In this document: in pieces, positions 6,715 to 16,397 of the stretch | Position numbering within the stretch: position 1 is the first letter of the stretch | How the letters are laid out: each line of letters begins with the position of its first letter | NCBI RefSeq assembly: GCF_900102535.1 | Contig: NZ_FNBP01000010.1 | Coordinates: forward strand, 62,001 to 126,000 | Length of the DNA stretch: 64,000 nucleotides | Direction: 5' to 3' | DNA from: Sulfitobacter delicatus | GTDB lineage: Bacteria; Pseudomonadota; Alphaproteobacteria; Rhodobacterales; Rhodobacteraceae | Position numbers and translations under genes: made by a program | The notes under the pieces: generated by a model | Databases searched by the model: none | Told to the model about the DNA's origin: nothing | The model's input: the letters and a program-made list of their open reading frames with translations, nothing else

Positions 6715-8850
6715 TTAGCCTTCTGCCGCTTCCTCTTTCTTGATCTCTTCGCCAGTTTCCTGATCGACAACTTTCATCGACAGGCGCACCTTGCCGCGAT
6801 CGTCAAAGCCCAAGAGCTTCACTTTCACTTCCTGACCTTCCTTCAGAACATCCGAAGGGTGGTTCAGGCGGCGGTTTTCGATCTGGGATACGTGCACCAG
6901 CCCGTCGCGCTTGCCAAAGAAGTTCACGAAGGCGCCGAAATCGACGATCTTGACCACGGTGCCGGTATAGACGGCGCCTTCTTCGGGCTCTGCCACGATC
7001 GAATAGATCATGTCATAGGCCTTTTTGATGGCCTCGCCGTTCGGGCTTGCGATCTTGATGATGCCTTCGTCGTTGATGTCGACCTTGGCGCCGGAGACTT
7101 CGACGATCTCGCGGATCACCTTGCCGCCGGAACCGATCACTTCACGGATCTTGTCGGTGGGGATCTGCATGGTCTCGATGCGCGGGGCGTGCACGGAGAA
7201 GTCAGCCGCACCCGAGATCGCTTTGTTCATCTCGCCAAGGATATGGATCCGGCCTTCTTTGGCCTGAGCCAAGGCTTTTTCCATGATCTCGGGCGTGATG
7301 CCGGCGACCTTGATGTCCATCTGCAAGGACGTGATCCCCGCTTCGGTACCGGCCACTTTGAAGTCCATGTCGCCGAGGTGGTCTTCGTCACCCAGGATGT
7401 CCGACAGGATCGCGTAGGAGCCGTCGTCTTCGAGGATCAGACCCATTGCCACACCGGCCACAGCCGATTTCAGCGGCACGCCTGCGTCCATCATGGACAG
7501 CGAGCCACCGCAGACCGATGCCATCGACGAAGAGCCATTGGATTCGGTGATCTCGGACACGAGACGGATGGTGTAGGGGAAGTCTGTCGCCGCAGGCAGA
7601 ACCGCCTGCAGGGCACGCCAAGCGAGCTTACCGTGGCCGACTTCACGACGGCCGGGAGGGCCCACGCGACCAACTTCACCAACCGAGTAGGGAGGGAAGT
7701 TGTAGTGCAGCAGGAAGTTCGATTTGAAGTTGCCGTGCAACGCGTCGATGAACTGCTCATCGTCGCCGGTGCCCAGCGTGGTCACAACGAGACCTTGGGT
7801 TTCACCACGGGTGAAGAGCGCCGAGCCGTGGGTCCGCGGCAGGATGCCGGTTTCCGCCACGATGTCGCGGATTTCGTCGGTGCGACGACCGTCGATACGC
7901 TTGCCGGTTTTCACCACGTCACCGCGCAGGATGCTGGCCTCAAGGCCTTTCATCGCGGAACCGAGGTTCTTGTCCTCAAGCTGCTCTTCGCTGAGCTTGC
8001 CTTTGATCGTCTCGCGGGCAGCGGCAACGGCGGCGGTGCGCTCTTGCTTGTCGGCGATGGCAAAGGCTGCGCGCATTTCGTCTTCACCAGCGGCTTTGAC
8101 GGCAGCCGACAGGTCCGAGTAATCGTCGGGCTGGAAGTCGAAAGGCTCTTTCGCAGCGTCTTCGGCCAGATCGATGATCAGGTCGATGACCGGCTGGATC
8201 TGCTCGTGGGCGAACTTAACGGCACCCAGCATTTCCTCTTCCGACAGCTCATAGGCTTCGGATTCGACCATCATCACGGCGTCTTTGGTGCCGGCGACAA
8301 CCAGATCGAGGCGCTGCTCGGGGTTCAGGCGCAGGTCCTGCATGTCGTCGATCGTTGGGTTCAGGATGTAGTCGCCATCCTCATAGCCCACGCGGCAGCC
8401 AGCAATCGGGCCACGGAACGGCGCGCCGGAGATGGTCAGTGCGGCGGAAGCGGCGATCATGGCGACCATGTCGGGGTCGTTGACCAGATCGTGGCTCAGC
8501 ACGGTACACATCACCAGAACTTCGTTTTTGAAGCCGGGGACAAAGAGCGGGCGGATCGGACGGTCGATCAGACGCGCGGTCAGGGTTTCTTTCTCGGTGG
8601 GGCGGGCCTCACGCTTGAAGAAGCCACCCGGTACTTTACCGGCGGCATAGTATTTCTCTTGGTAGTGCACGGTCAGGGGGAAGAAGTCCTGGCCCGGCTT
8701 TTGCTGACGAGCATACGTCACGTTGGCCATAACGCTGGTTTCCCCCAGCGTGGCAATCACCGACCCGTCCGCCTGACGGGCAACCTTACCGGTTTCCAGT
8801 GTCAGCGTCTCTTCGCCCCACTGGATCGATTTTTTCGTTACATTAAACAT
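6715..8850 (-). CDS. pnp: Polynucleotide phosphorylase
   Basis: This 711-residue protein has two RNase PH-like domains, a KH domain ([12 protein letters not shown]) and a C-terminal S1 domain ([18 protein letters not shown]). It is a 3'-5' phosphorolytic exoribonuclease and an RNA-degradosome component in the cytosol. The length is normal for the family, with a short acidic C-terminal tail. It follows rpsO by 270 bp with an intervening terminator, the classic rpsO-pnp arrangement in which pnp is partly expressed by readthrough and autoregulated through its leader. Confidence 0.98.
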   Translation of the reverse strand: MFNVTKKSIQWGEETLTLETGKVARQADGSVIATLGETSVMANVTYARQQKPGQDFFPLTVHYQEKYYAAGKVPGGFFKREARPTEKETLTARLIDRPIRPLFVPGFKNEVLVMCTVLSHDLVNDPDMVAMIAASAALTISGAPFRGPIAGCRVGYEDGDYILNPTIDDMQDLRLNPEQRLDLVVAGTKDAVMMVESEAYELSEEEMLGAVKFAHEQIQPVIDLIIDLAEDAAKEPFDFQPDDYSDLSAAVKAAGEDEMRAAFAIADKQERTAAVAAARETIKGKLSEEQLEDKNLGSAMKGLEASILRGDVVKTGKRIDGRRTDEIRDIVAETGILPRTHGSALFTRGETQGLVVTTLGTGDDEQFIDALHGNFKSNFLLHYNFPPYSVGEVGRVGPPGRREVGHGKLAWRALQAVLPAATDFPYTIRLVSEITESNGSSSMASVCGGSLSMMDAGVPLKSAVAGVAMGLILEDDGSYAILSDILGDEDHLGDMDFKVAGTEAGITSLQMDIKVAGITPEIMEKALAQAKEGRIHILGEMNKAISGAADFSVHAPRIETMQIPTDKIREVIGSGGKVIREIVEVSGAKVDINDEGIIKIASPNGEAIKKAYDMIYSIVAEPEEGAVYTGTVVKIVDFGAFVNFFGKRDGLVHVSQIENRRLNHPSDVLKEGQEVKVKLLGFDDRGKVRLSMKVVDQETGEEIKKEEAAEG

Positions 8851-9054
8851 CTACGTTTCCTTTTTGGCCCATTGGCCATTGCATAGGGGCCGTATTGCCC
8901 CTGACTCCGGTATCTTCTTTGTCAGGCGCAGGAGTCCGCGCGCCGGATTTCAGATTGCGCGGGCATACAGGTTTTTAGGGCAAATGGGAAGGGTTCTGTC
9001 TGGACATCGCCAGCACTGGCGGCATCCCTCTTAAATACGAGGGCCGCATAAAAA

Positions 9055-9082
9055 AAACCTCCCGGCGCGGGCCGGGAGGTTT
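9055..9082 (-). terminator. Terminator between rpsO and pnp
   Basis: A perfect stem (AAACCTCCCGGC / GCCGGGAGGTTT) with a 4-nt loop sits downstream of rpsO. On the minus strand it is followed by a run of T. This is expected to limit readthrough into pnp. Confidence 0.9.
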
Positions 9083-9120
9083 CAGCAGTCTTGCACCCGG
9101 GAAACCCGGAGAGCATGCGC

Positions 9121-9390
9121 TTAGCGGCGCAGGCCCAGACGCTTGATGAGGTCCTGATAACGGGACTCATCTTTGGCCTTAACGTAATCCAGCAGCTTGC
9201 GGCGCGTCGCGACCATTTTCAAAAGACCACGGCGGCCGTGGTTGTCTTTTTTGTGGGTCTTGAAGTGCTCGGTCAGCGTGACGATGCGCGAGGTCAGAAT
9301 GGCAACCTGTACTTCGGGCGAACCTGTGTCGCCTTCTTTGGTGCCGAAATCTTTCATGACTTTTGCTTTTTCTTCAGCAGTAATCGACAT
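9121..9390 (-). CDS. rpsO: 30S ribosomal protein S15
   Basis: This 89-residue protein has exactly the length of S15, with the conserved [14 protein letters not shown] and [24 protein letters not shown] segments. It binds 16S rRNA helix 22 early in 30S assembly. An AAAGGAG-type ribosome-binding site precedes the ATG. It is upstream of pnp as in most proteobacteria, but separated from truB by two accessory genes. Confidence 0.98.
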   Translation of the reverse strand: MSITAEEKAKVMKDFGTKEGDTGSPEVQVAILTSRIVTLTEHFKTHKKDNHGRRGLLKMVATRRKLLDYVKAKDESRYQDLIKRLGLRR

Positions 9391-9551
9391 CGGGGTCTCC
9401 TTTCGAAAAGAGTTTAAAGGGATGGCGCAGGCCGGGATGTCGTCCAGCTCAGGCCCATGGAGATATCTCCCGCTGACGGAATCAGCAGGCGATGGGGGCG
9501 TATAGGAGGAATTGAGGTGCTTGGCAAAGGGAGATTTGCTTTTCGGCGTGC

Positions 9552-10520
9552 TTAGGCCGCAAGGCCGAGATCAAAAGCGGCGCTAAGCGGGACCAAAGAA
9601 ATGTCGCTTAGCAAAACGTTGTCGCCAGCCACCCGTGCGATGATCGCCTCATCCAGCATCACCAGCGTTTGTCCCGGTTGCAGGGGGTCGGGCAGGATCG
9701 AGAGGGACGGTTCTGCATTCGCCTCCGCGCTGTCATCCCAGACAAAGAGCAGCGTGTCGTCTTCGGCATCGTAGTCCATAATCTCTGTCGCAGCGCCTGC
9801 GGCAAGCCAGTCTCCGAGCACAATCTGGTCTACACCTTCGCCCGCGGTCACAATATCTTGCGCGCCTGCGACAATCAGGTCATCCCCGCCGCCGCCGTTC
9901 AGGTAATCGCGCACATCTTCTTCTTCGATGCCCTCATCGTCCTCGAGCCCGCTGAGGGTGTCATCGCCCCAGCCGCCGAAGAGACTGTCCGCGCCGTGAC
10001 CTCCGTCAATAGCGTCGTCGCCAAGCCCGCCCAGAAGGGCGTCGTCCCCCGCACCGCCGTACAATAGGTCATCGCCCGCCGAGCCTTGGAGCGCGTCATT
10101 CCCTGCGCCGCCTTGCAGAATATCGTCATCGTTATGGCCCGCGAGCGTATCGTCCCCATCGCCGCCAAACAGATCATCGTCACCGTCATGGCCGTGCAGG
10201 CTGTCGCCGCCGCCATCGCCTTGTAGCGTGTCGTTGCCCTCATGGCCGTGCAGATCATCGTGGCCATCACCGCCAGAAAGCGCGTCCTCGCCTTCATATC
10301 CGCCCAGTTGGTCGTCGCCGTCGCCGCCGGTCAGCTGCTCGTCTTCTTCGGAGCCAGATAAGATGTCACCGGGGTTGGTTAATGGGATGTCAGGGGGCGG
10401 GGTGCCAGAACCGGTGCTTTCGGGGAGCGCGTCCTCTTCGTCCGTCGCGACAGCGCCGATTTCTACATAGGTGACAGCGCCGACCGCCATCAGACCCATC
10501 ATTCCAGCCAGCCACAACAT
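9552..10520 (-). CDS. Membrane-anchored RTX-type calcium-binding repeat protein
   Basis: This 322-residue, very acidic protein starts with a single hydrophobic segment ([19 protein letters not shown]). A Pro/Asp/Glu-rich linker (26-55) follows. Then come about 14 RTX-like nonapeptides (66-192, for example [27 protein letters not shown]) that should bind Ca2+ in a parallel beta-roll, and a C-terminal domain of about 100 residues. No type I secretion genes are nearby, so it may stay membrane-tethered or use a distant T1SS. The frame is open further upstream to 10922, but that part overlaps the DUF1643 gene and is not coding-like. It interrupts the usual truB-rpsO adjacency. Function unknown. 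Confidence 0.8.
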   Translation of the reverse strand: MLWLAGMMGLMAVGAVTYVEIGAVATDEEDALPESTGSGTPPPDIPLTNPGDILSGSEEDEQLTGGDGDDQLGGYEGEDALSGGDGHDDLHGHEGNDTLQGDGGGDSLHGHDGDDDLFGGDGDDTLAGHNDDDILQGGAGNDALQGSAGDDLLYGGAGDDALLGGLGDDAIDGGHGADSLFGGWGDDTLSGLEDDEGIEEEDVRDYLNGGGGDDLIVAGAQDIVTAGEGVDQIVLGDWLAAGAATEIMDYDAEDDTLLFVWDDSAEANAEPSLSILPDPLQPGQTLVMLDEAIIARVAGDNVLLSDISLVPLSAAFDLGLAA

Positions 10521-10617
10521 CCGAATACCCACCGTGCATAACGTGATGCCCCACACACCATTCCGCCCCAGAAGGGCATGCGCGGGCGCGTAAAGCAAAG
10601 GAATAGCGGGGAATTGG

Positions 10618-11160
10618 TTAACGCGCGCCGTCTGGGCCAGCCGTTTCCGGCTGCCAGAGGATGGGCTGTTGGGTGTAGGGTAGGTAGAGCGGATGCTTCG
10701 GATGCCCGGCCTTTGACAGACCCAGATGGTAGAGCGGTTTCGACCCCCGCGCGAGCCGCGCCGCGACGGCTGCGCCCCTGTCTTGGTGCGCTCCATGCAC
10801 GCCCCAAGCGGCGATAATCCGGTCGGCCCAATCGGCCCCGTCGTCAAGGGTTGCGTCATTGTCGGGGCCAATCGGGTCCGCAGCAGCGCGCATATCGCGG
10901 GGATCGGTGGCGCGCCATGCAAAGATATTGGTCACCCGAAAGCCGCCAAACCCCAGCACCCGCGCCCGACGCTCGCACCGCTCCACCGTGGGGTCGTTTT
11001 GCACCTCGGTCGCGGTGGAGGGGTTGAGCATAACGAATAGCACCCGCGGCGCCGCGCTGTCCCAGACCCGCGTCAGGCTGTAGCGGTACTGCTCGCAGCC
11101 CGAATAGACCGCGGTCGAGGGGGCGTCGCCCTTGGTGTGGCTGCGGGTGATGAGGGCCAT
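10618..11160 (-). CDS. DUF1643 domain-containing protein
   Basis: This 180-residue soluble protein has the conserved DUF1643 blocks RVLFVMLNPSTATE, DPTVERCERRAR, GGFRVTNIFAWRATDP and the C-terminal GHPKHPLYLPY. The biochemical function of the family is unknown. The ATG (11158-11160) abuts the truB stop codon, so it is translated from the same transcript as truB. Full length. Confidence 0.88.
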   Translation of the reverse strand: MALITRSHTKGDAPSTAVYSGCEQYRYSLTRVWDSAAPRVLFVMLNPSTATEVQNDPTVERCERRARVLGFGGFRVTNIFAWRATDPRDMRAAADPIGPDNDATLDDGADWADRIIAAWGVHGAHQDRGAAVAARLARGSKPLYHLGLSKAGHPKHPLYLPYTQQPILWQPETAGPDGAR

Positions 11161-12087
11161 TCAGCCTTCGGTCTTGTCCGTCGAGAGGTTGAACACCCGG
11201 CTGGGGTGCAACTCGCCCGCCTTGAAGCGGCCCACGGCGACCGGCTGGCCATCGAGTGAAGCCCAGCATTCTTCGCCATATTCCACGTCATGGGCGATCA
11301 CCATGCCGGGGTTGCCATTGCGCAAGCGGCTGGCACCTTCGGGCGTGGCTTTGACCTCGGGTAGTTCCGCCAAGCCTTCGGCCAGCGGCAGCAGATGGGT
11401 GTCGAGCTCCGGGGTGCGGGCCATTTCGTCGATCTGGGCCAGGGTCAGCGCGTCTTTGACCTCAAACGGGCCAGACCATGTGCGGCGCAACTCGCGGACA
11501 TGGCCAAGGCACCCTAGCTTTTGCCCCAAATCGCGGGCGATAGAGCGGACATAGCCGCCCTTGCCACAGACCATTTCTAGCGTGACATGGTCGGCATCGG
11601 GGCGGTCGACCAGCAGCAGGCTTTCCACCCAAAGCGGGCGTGCGGCGATGTCCATCTCTTCGCCGTCGCGGGCGCGTTTATAGGCGCGTTGGCCGTCGAT
11701 CTTCACGGCAGAGAACTGCGGCGGCACCTGCTGGATGTCGCCGATGAAACCGCTCAGCACGTCTTTGATCGCCGCATCATCGGGGCGCAGATCGGACGTG
11801 CCGATCACCTCGCCTTCGGCGTCATCGGTGTTGGTCGCGATGCCCAGGCGCACAGTGAACTCATAGGCTTTGAGCGCGTCAGTGATATAGGGAACCGTCT
11901 TGGTGGCCTCGCCCAAGGCGATGGCCAAGACGCCAGTGGCTTCGGGATCGAGCGTGCCAGCGTGGCCCGCCTTTTTGGCCTCCAGCGCCCAACGCACCTT
12001 GTTGACCACGGCGGTCGAGGTCGGCCCGGCGGGTTTGTCCACCACCAGCCAGCCAGAAATATCGCGACCCTTGCGTTTGCGTCCCAT
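11161..12087 (-). CDS. truB: tRNA pseudouridine-55 synthase
   Basis: This 308-residue protein has the catalytic aspartate D47 in [14 protein letters not shown] and the N-terminal [13 protein letters not shown] block. It makes the universal pseudouridine 55 of the T-loop. The length matches E. coli TruB (314). It lies in the rbfA-truB-rpsO-pnp block typical of proteobacteria, although extra genes are inserted here on both sides. Confidence 0.97.
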   Translation of the reverse strand: MGRKRKGRDISGWLVVDKPAGPTSTAVVNKVRWALEAKKAGHAGTLDPEATGVLAIALGEATKTVPYITDALKAYEFTVRLGIATNTDDAEGEVIGTSDLRPDDAAIKDVLSGFIGDIQQVPPQFSAVKIDGQRAYKRARDGEEMDIAARPLWVESLLLVDRPDADHVTLEMVCGKGGYVRSIARDLGQKLGCLGHVRELRRTWSGPFEVKDALTLAQIDEMARTPELDTHLLPLAEGLAELPEVKATPEGASRLRNGNPGMVIAHDVEYGEECWASLDGQPVAVGRFKAGELHPSRVFNLSTDKTEG

Positions 12088-12165
12088 GTCATGCCTCTTC
12101 GCTTTTGTAGCGTCGCCCTCTAACCGAGCCGCGCGCCGCTGCCCAGCCCCGAAGCGGGGAAAACG

Positions 12166-12912
12166 TCACTTTGACGGCGTGACAACGCCGATAATCGGGC
12201 CTAGCATGGTGAACCCCGCACCGCTGCGACGCAGGTTGGGGGCGCGCAGGCGTGAGATATTGCCGTCGAAATACAGCGCATTGGGCATCTTTAGCTCATC
12301 ACGGAACAGGCGGCCAAACTCGTGGAAGGTCACGATATCATTGGAAATCGCAAAGACCGCGCGTTTGCCATCAGCCGAGGTGCCCACCCCGTTGCGGATA
12401 TAGCGCGACGTACTGTCCGGCAGAAAACGCGGGTGCAGCGCACCGTCGATCACCAGCATCGGGCCAGATTGCGTGGCAAAGCGGCAGTCCGGTTTTTTCT
12501 CAAGATACCGCTTGGTCTCGATCACATCCGCCCGACCCTCGCGCAGACAAAAGACCCCGTTCGGCAGCAAGCCAAAATTGCCCGGCCCGGGGTTGCTGAT
12601 CACGCCGCGTGTCTCGACACCTTCTTCGACGTAATGCCCAACCGGAGAGCGGTCCTCGTGGTACATGCCCGCGTTCATCGCAAAGCCGAGCCGCAGCCCT
12701 TCAGCCTTCAGCGCTTCGTCCAGCGAGCCGAAGAAGCCATAGGGCGCACCAGCGTCGTCGTTTAGAAAGAGCCGCAGGTCGTCGCGGTCCATGTCAACTT
12801 CGCATATGGTGTAGGAACTGCCATCAAAGGTCAGGTTCCGGCATTCGGCAGCACCCGCAGGCGCGCCTTTCAGCGCGAAAAGCGCGAATGCAATCAGGGC
12901 CGCCCGGATCAC
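12166..12912 (-). CDS. Phosphodiester glycosidase family (DUF2233) exported protein
   Basis: This 248-residue protein has a signal peptide (cleavage near residue 22). A NAGPA/DUF2233 domain follows, with the conserved [41 protein letters not shown] and [11 protein letters not shown] segments. Family members hydrolyse sugar-1-phosphodiesters. In bacteria they are often linked to cell-wall or exopolysaccharide metabolism, but the specific substrate here is unknown. It overlaps the rbfA stop by 4 bp, so it is co-translated with rbfA. Confidence 0.88.
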   Translation of the reverse strand: MIRAALIAFALFALKGAPAGAAECRNLTFDGSSYTICEVDMDRDDLRLFLNDDAGAPYGFFGSLDEALKAEGLRLGFAMNAGMYHEDRSPVGHYVEEGVETRGVISNPGPGNFGLLPNGVFCLREGRADVIETKRYLEKKPDCRFATQSGPMLVIDGALHPRFLPDSTSRYIRNGVGTSADGKRAVFAISNDIVTFHEFGRLFRDELKMPNALYFDGNISRLRAPNLRRSGAGFTMLGPIIGVVTPSK

Positions 12913-13349
12913 TGGTCCGGCGCGCCGTCTGTGGCGTCGTCTTCAGGCGCATCTGCATCGCGGCGCACCACATCTTGGTTCAGCATCCGGCGCGTGTCAT
13001 CCATCCGGTCGAATGTCCGATCCAGTTGGAAGCGCAGATCGGGGGAAAACTTCAGCGTCAACTTTTTCGCTACCTGACGCCGCAACTCGTTCTTATTGCG
13101 TGCCAGCAGCTTGAGCACCTCGTCCTGACCTTCGCCGCCCAGCGGCAGCACATAGGCCGTGGCGATCTTGAGGTCCGGCGAAATGCGTACCTCGCCCACT
13201 GTGATTGATAGCCGATTGAGGTCGGTGTCATGCACGTCACCGCGTGCGAGGACATCAGACAGCGCGCGGCGGACGGTTTCGCCCACCCGGAGTTGTCGTT
13301 GCGACGGGCCTGCGCCCTCATGAAACTTGTTCTTTGCCATGACCCCCAT
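12909..13349 (-). CDS. rbfA: Ribosome-binding factor A
   Basis: This 146-residue KH-like protein has the [18 protein letters not shown]-terminus and the conserved [19 protein letters not shown] strand. It binds free 30S subunits during maturation of the 16S rRNA 5' end. The N-terminus could be either the ATG at 13349 or the one at 13340 (MAKNKF). The C-terminal tail is acidic. It leads the minus-strand translation-factor block. Confidence 0.94.
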   Translation of the reverse strand: MGVMAKNKFHEGAGPSQRQLRVGETVRRALSDVLARGDVHDTDLNRLSITVGEVRISPDLKIATAYVLPLGGEGQDEVLKLLARNKNELRRQVAKKLTLKFSPDLRFQLDRTFDRMDDTRRMLNQDVVRRDADAPEDDATDGAPDQ

Positions 13350-13436
13350 CTAAGGCTTCGGTTGCACTTTGCCAAGCGCTCCGCGACGGGCTAAACCCGC
13401 AAGGCCAATCACGGCCAGAACCGCAGGAGAACGACT

Positions 13437-14255
13437 ATGAACGAGACCCCCGGCATTGCCGTCACCGGCGCCTCTGGCCGCATGGGCCAAATGCTGATCC
13501 GCGAGATCACGGAGAGCGACAAAATGCATCTGGCCGCCGCCGTGGAACGCCCGGGGCATGAATGGATCGGGCAGGATGTCGGCACCGCGATGGGCGGTAC
13601 GGAACTGGGCGTGACAGTAACGGATGACGCGGCCCAAGCCTTCGGTCAGGTGCAGGCGGTGATCGATTTCACCGCGCCGCAGGCCACGCTGGCTTTTGCG
13701 GCTGAGGCGGCCAAGGCCGGGATCGTGCATGTGATCGGCACCACCGGCATGAGCGACGATGAGATTGCGCAACTGGCCCCGGCGGCCAAAGACGGCGCTG
13801 TGATCGTGCGGGCGGGGAATATGAGCCTTGGGGTCAACCTTCTGACCCAGCTGACCAAACAGGTCGCCGCTGCCTTGGACGTGGACTACGATATTGAGAT
13901 CATCGAATCCCATCACAACCAAAAGGTCGACGCGCCATCTGGCACCGCCTTGATGCTGGGCGAGGCCGCCGCCGAAGGGCGGGGCGTGGCGCTGGCCGAT
14001 GTCTCGGACCGAGGCCGCGACGGGATCACCGGGGTGCGCAAGCCCGGCGACATTGGGTTCACCGCGATCCGCGGTGGCGACATTGTGGGGGAGCATGACG
14101 TGATGTTCGCCGCCGCGGGCGAGCGTATCATTCTGCGCCATGTCGCCTCTGACCGCGCGCTTTTTGCCCGGGGGGCGCTGAAAGCCGCGCTTTGGGGGCA
14201 GGGCAAAGCGCCGGGGGAATATGACATGCTGGATGTTTTGGGGCTGAAAGGCTGA
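13437..14255 (+). CDS. dapB: 4-hydroxy-tetrahydrodipicolinate reductase
   Basis: This 272-residue enzyme has the NAD(P)-binding GASGRMGQ motif (11-18) and the catalytic/substrate segment [14 protein letters not shown] (from residue 159; H159/H160, K163). It performs the NAD(P)H-dependent step of the diaminopimelate/lysine pathway. The length equals E. coli DapB (273). It is divergent from rbfA, with an 87-bp shared promoter region. Confidence 0.97.
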   Translation: MNETPGIAVTGASGRMGQMLIREITESDKMHLAAAVERPGHEWIGQDVGTAMGGTELGVTVTDDAAQAFGQVQAVIDFTAPQATLAFAAEAAKAGIVHVIGTTGMSDDEIAQLAPAAKDGAVIVRAGNMSLGVNLLTQLTKQVAAALDVDYDIEIIESHHNQKVDAPSGTALMLGEAAAEGRGVALADVSDRGRDGITGVRKPGDIGFTAIRGGDIVGEHDVMFAAAGERIILRHVASDRALFARGALKAALWGQGKAPGEYDMLDVLGLKG

Positions 14256-14342
14256 TAAATTTTGGGGCAAAACCCAACGCCCGTGAAACTTCGCGGCGGA
14301 CCGCTACGTAAGTGCTGAGGTAATCCGCCACTGGAGGTCCCG

Positions 14343-14702
14343 ATGAAAACCGTCTTATCGTTGTTGGCTGCGGGGCTTTTTAGTCTCGGGGCGTCGCCTG
14401 CACTGGCAGAATTCGCCCGCATCTCCGACAAAGCAGAATTTGTCTCTGTGGTCAGTGGCAAGAAGCTCACCCGCGCTTTGGTCGACCTTAGCGTCACTCC
14501 CGGCGGCGCGATAACGGGCAAGGGCGCGGTCTGGGAGGTCAAAGGCAGCTGGAACTGGGAGGGCGGTTATTTCTGCCGCAGCCTCAACTGGGGCGGCGAC
14601 GATCTGGGCTATAACTGCCAAGAAGTGGCGCGTGACGGCAACCGCATCCGCTTTACCTCGGACAAGGGGGCGGGGGAAACGGCGGTCTTTACCCTGAAGT
14701 GA
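14343..14702 (+). CDS. Small secreted protein of unknown function
   Basis: This 119-residue protein has a clear signal peptide (MKTVLSLLAAGLFSLG, cleavage after residue 22). The mature part is about 97 residues and rich in Trp and Gly, with two cysteines (YFCRSLNW, YNCQEVAR) that could form a disulfide. A GGAGG ribosome-binding site precedes the ATG. Relatives are common in roseobacters, where they lie next to dapB and have sometimes inherited its name. Nothing in the sequence suggests an enzyme. Confidence 0.72.
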   Translation: MKTVLSLLAAGLFSLGASPALAEFARISDKAEFVSVVSGKKLTRALVDLSVTPGGAITGKGAVWEVKGSWNWEGGYFCRSLNWGGDDLGYNCQEVARDGNRIRFTSDKGAGETAVFTLK

Positions 14703-14716
14703 GCCCGCAGAGCGGC

Positions 14717-15028
14717 TTAGAAATCGACCGCGATGCCCTTCTTTTCCCAATCGCCATAACGCACCGGCTCCGGCCCGTCGCGACCTCCCAGTTCCGGCGG
14801 CAGCGCCAGATCGGCCTCGGCCTTGCGCCGCGCAGCCGCCTCGGCCAGCGCGCGTTGTGCGGCGGCGGGCAGGTCGGGGCCGGGCTGGGGCGTGGGGTCA
14901 TGCGGCGTGTCGGGCATGGGCTTTGGCCCCGGCTTGGGCTGCGGCGGCAGATCGGGCTGCGGGCTGGGGGTCGGGTCCGGGCCGGGACGGGGTGTTGGGT
15001 CGGGAATTGGGCGTTGATCGGGCATCAT
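14717..15028 (-). CDS. DUF1674 (SDHAF4-like) protein with proline-rich N-terminus
   Basis: The last 30 residues (ELGGRDGPEPVRYGDWEKKG followed by IAVDF) are the DUF1674 signature, a family related to the succinate dehydrogenase assembly factor SDHAF4 that binds the flavinylated SDH subunit. The N-terminal half is an unusual Pro/Asp/Gly-rich tract (residues 3-53, PDPTPxPGPD-like repeats), then a short alanine-rich helix. The ATG at 15028 has AGAGGA upstream and is chosen as start (103 aa). It is divergent from rsmB. The role in SDH assembly is inference from the family. Confidence 0.8.
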   Translation of the reverse strand: MMPDQRPIPDPTPRPGPDPTPSPQPDLPPQPKPGPKPMPDTPHDPTPQPGPDLPAAAQRALAEAAARRKAEADLALPPELGGRDGPEPVRYGDWEKKGIAVDF

Positions 15029-15115
15029 GGTCCTCTTGAGCCAAGTTCTCCCTTGATATACGTCGCGCGCTGGCCCAGACAACCCGGCAACCCCAGACGT
15101 AGACGTAGATAGGAC

Positions 15116-16393
15116 ATGATCATGGCAGACACAGGCATACAGGCCCGCAGAAGCGCGGTATATCTGCTGGATATGATCTTGGACGACGAGCCGCGTCTGA
15201 TGTCGGAACTGCTCGCCTCGGGGGCGCTGGACAAGCTGCCCCCTGACGACCGCGCCCGCGCCCAGCGGTTGGCGCAAGACACGCTGCGCGGCTTGGAGCG
15301 GGCGGATCGGCTCTTGCAAAAACATTTGCAGAAGGCGCCGCCACTGACCGTGCGCAATGTGCTGCGGGTCGGCACGATTGAGCTGTGCCAAGGCGGGGCG
15401 GCGCATGGGGTGGTCAACACCATGGTGAACCTCGTCTCGCAGCACCGCACGCTGAGCCACCTTAAGGGGCTGACCAACGCCGTCTTGCGCAAGATCGCGG
15501 CCCAAGGTCCCGAAGCATGGGACGCCCTGCGCGCGCCGCGGCTGCCGAAATGGCTGCGCGGACCGCTGGCCGAGGCTTGGGGCAGTGATGCCATCGCCGC
15601 GATGGAACAAGCGCATTTTGCCGGCGCACCGCTGGATCTGACCGCCAAGGGCGATGCCGCGGCACTGGCCGAGGCCGTCGGTGGCACGCTGCTGCCCACC
15701 GGCTCGGTGCGGGTAACGGATGCGGGCCAAGTCTCCACCATGCCCGGCTTTGCCGAAGGCGACTGGTGGGTCCAAGACGCCGCCGCCGCGATCCCGGTGC
15801 GGGTGCTGGCGCCACAGGCGGGTGAGGCCGTGCTGGACCTCTGCGCCGCGCCGGGCGGCAAGACGATGCAACTCGCCGCCGCCGGGGCCACGGTGACCGC
15901 CGTGGATCAATCGCATCCGCGCATGCAGCGGGTGAAGGAAAACCTCGCCCGTGTAGGCCTTAAGGCCAAGACGCTGACCAAAGACGCCCGCGCCGTGCAG
16001 GGCGAATTCGATGCCATCCTGCTCGACGCGCCATGCTCTGCCACCGGGACCATCCGCCGCCACCCCGATCTGCCCTATGCCAAGGACGGGTCCGAATTCG
16101 GCGATCTGATCGAGTTGCAGTCTGAGTTGATCGACCACGCGTGGTCCTTGCTCAAACCCGGCGGGCGGCTGGTGTTCTGCACCTGTAGCCTGCTGCCGGA
16201 CGAAGGCGAAGTGCAGGTCGATGAGGCGCTGGAGCGTCACGACGACATGCGCGTCGACAGCGCCGCGCTGGATTTGCCGGGCGTTGAGGCCGCGTGGATC
16301 ACCGAAGAAGGTGGGCTGCGTCTGCGGCCTGATTTCTGGGCGGACAAAGGCGGAATGGACGGCTTCTACATCGCCTGTCTGCGTAAGGGCTGA
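15116..16393 (+). CDS. rsmB: 16S rRNA (cytosine-5) methyltransferase RsmB
   Basis: This 425-residue protein has an N-terminal NusB-like RNA-binding domain (about 1-140). A Rossmann SAM-dependent methyltransferase domain follows, with LDLCAAPGGKT, LDAPCSATGTIRRHPD and the catalytic CTCSLLPDEGE motif. It methylates C967 of 16S rRNA (E. coli numbering). The ATG at 15122 has a better-spaced AGGA than the first ATG at 15116, so the protein may begin two residues later. Confidence 0.93.
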   Translation: MIMADTGIQARRSAVYLLDMILDDEPRLMSELLASGALDKLPPDDRARAQRLAQDTLRGLERADRLLQKHLQKAPPLTVRNVLRVGTIELCQGGAAHGVVNTMVNLVSQHRTLSHLKGLTNAVLRKIAAQGPEAWDALRAPRLPKWLRGPLAEAWGSDAIAAMEQAHFAGAPLDLTAKGDAAALAEAVGGTLLPTGSVRVTDAGQVSTMPGFAEGDWWVQDAAAAIPVRVLAPQAGEAVLDLCAAPGGKTMQLAAAGATVTAVDQSHPRMQRVKENLARVGLKAKTLTKDARAVQGEFDAILLDAPCSATGTIRRHPDLPYAKDGSEFGDLIELQSELIDHAWSLLKPGGRLVFCTCSLLPDEGEVQVDEALERHDDMRVDSAALDLPGVEAAWITEEGGLRLRPDFWADKGGMDGFYIACLRKG

Positions 16394-16397
16394 AAGC

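Noticed and set aside
6859-8886. Very long open frame (about 675 codons) on the plus strand opposite pnp
   Set aside because: It is a mirror of the pnp codon pattern in GC-rich DNA; its translation is His/Asp/Val-rich low-complexity with no family resemblance, while pnp is complete on the other strand.
9740-10330. Short-period DNA repeat resembling a CRISPR or tandem array
   Set aside because: The 27-base periodicity is the codon pattern of RTX nonapeptides inside a coding gene; there are no conserved direct repeats with unique spacers.
10521-10922. Longer N-terminus for the RTX protein
   Set aside because: This part overlaps the DUF1643 gene in another frame and is low-complexity; the hydrophobic start at 10520 makes a sensible anchored protein.
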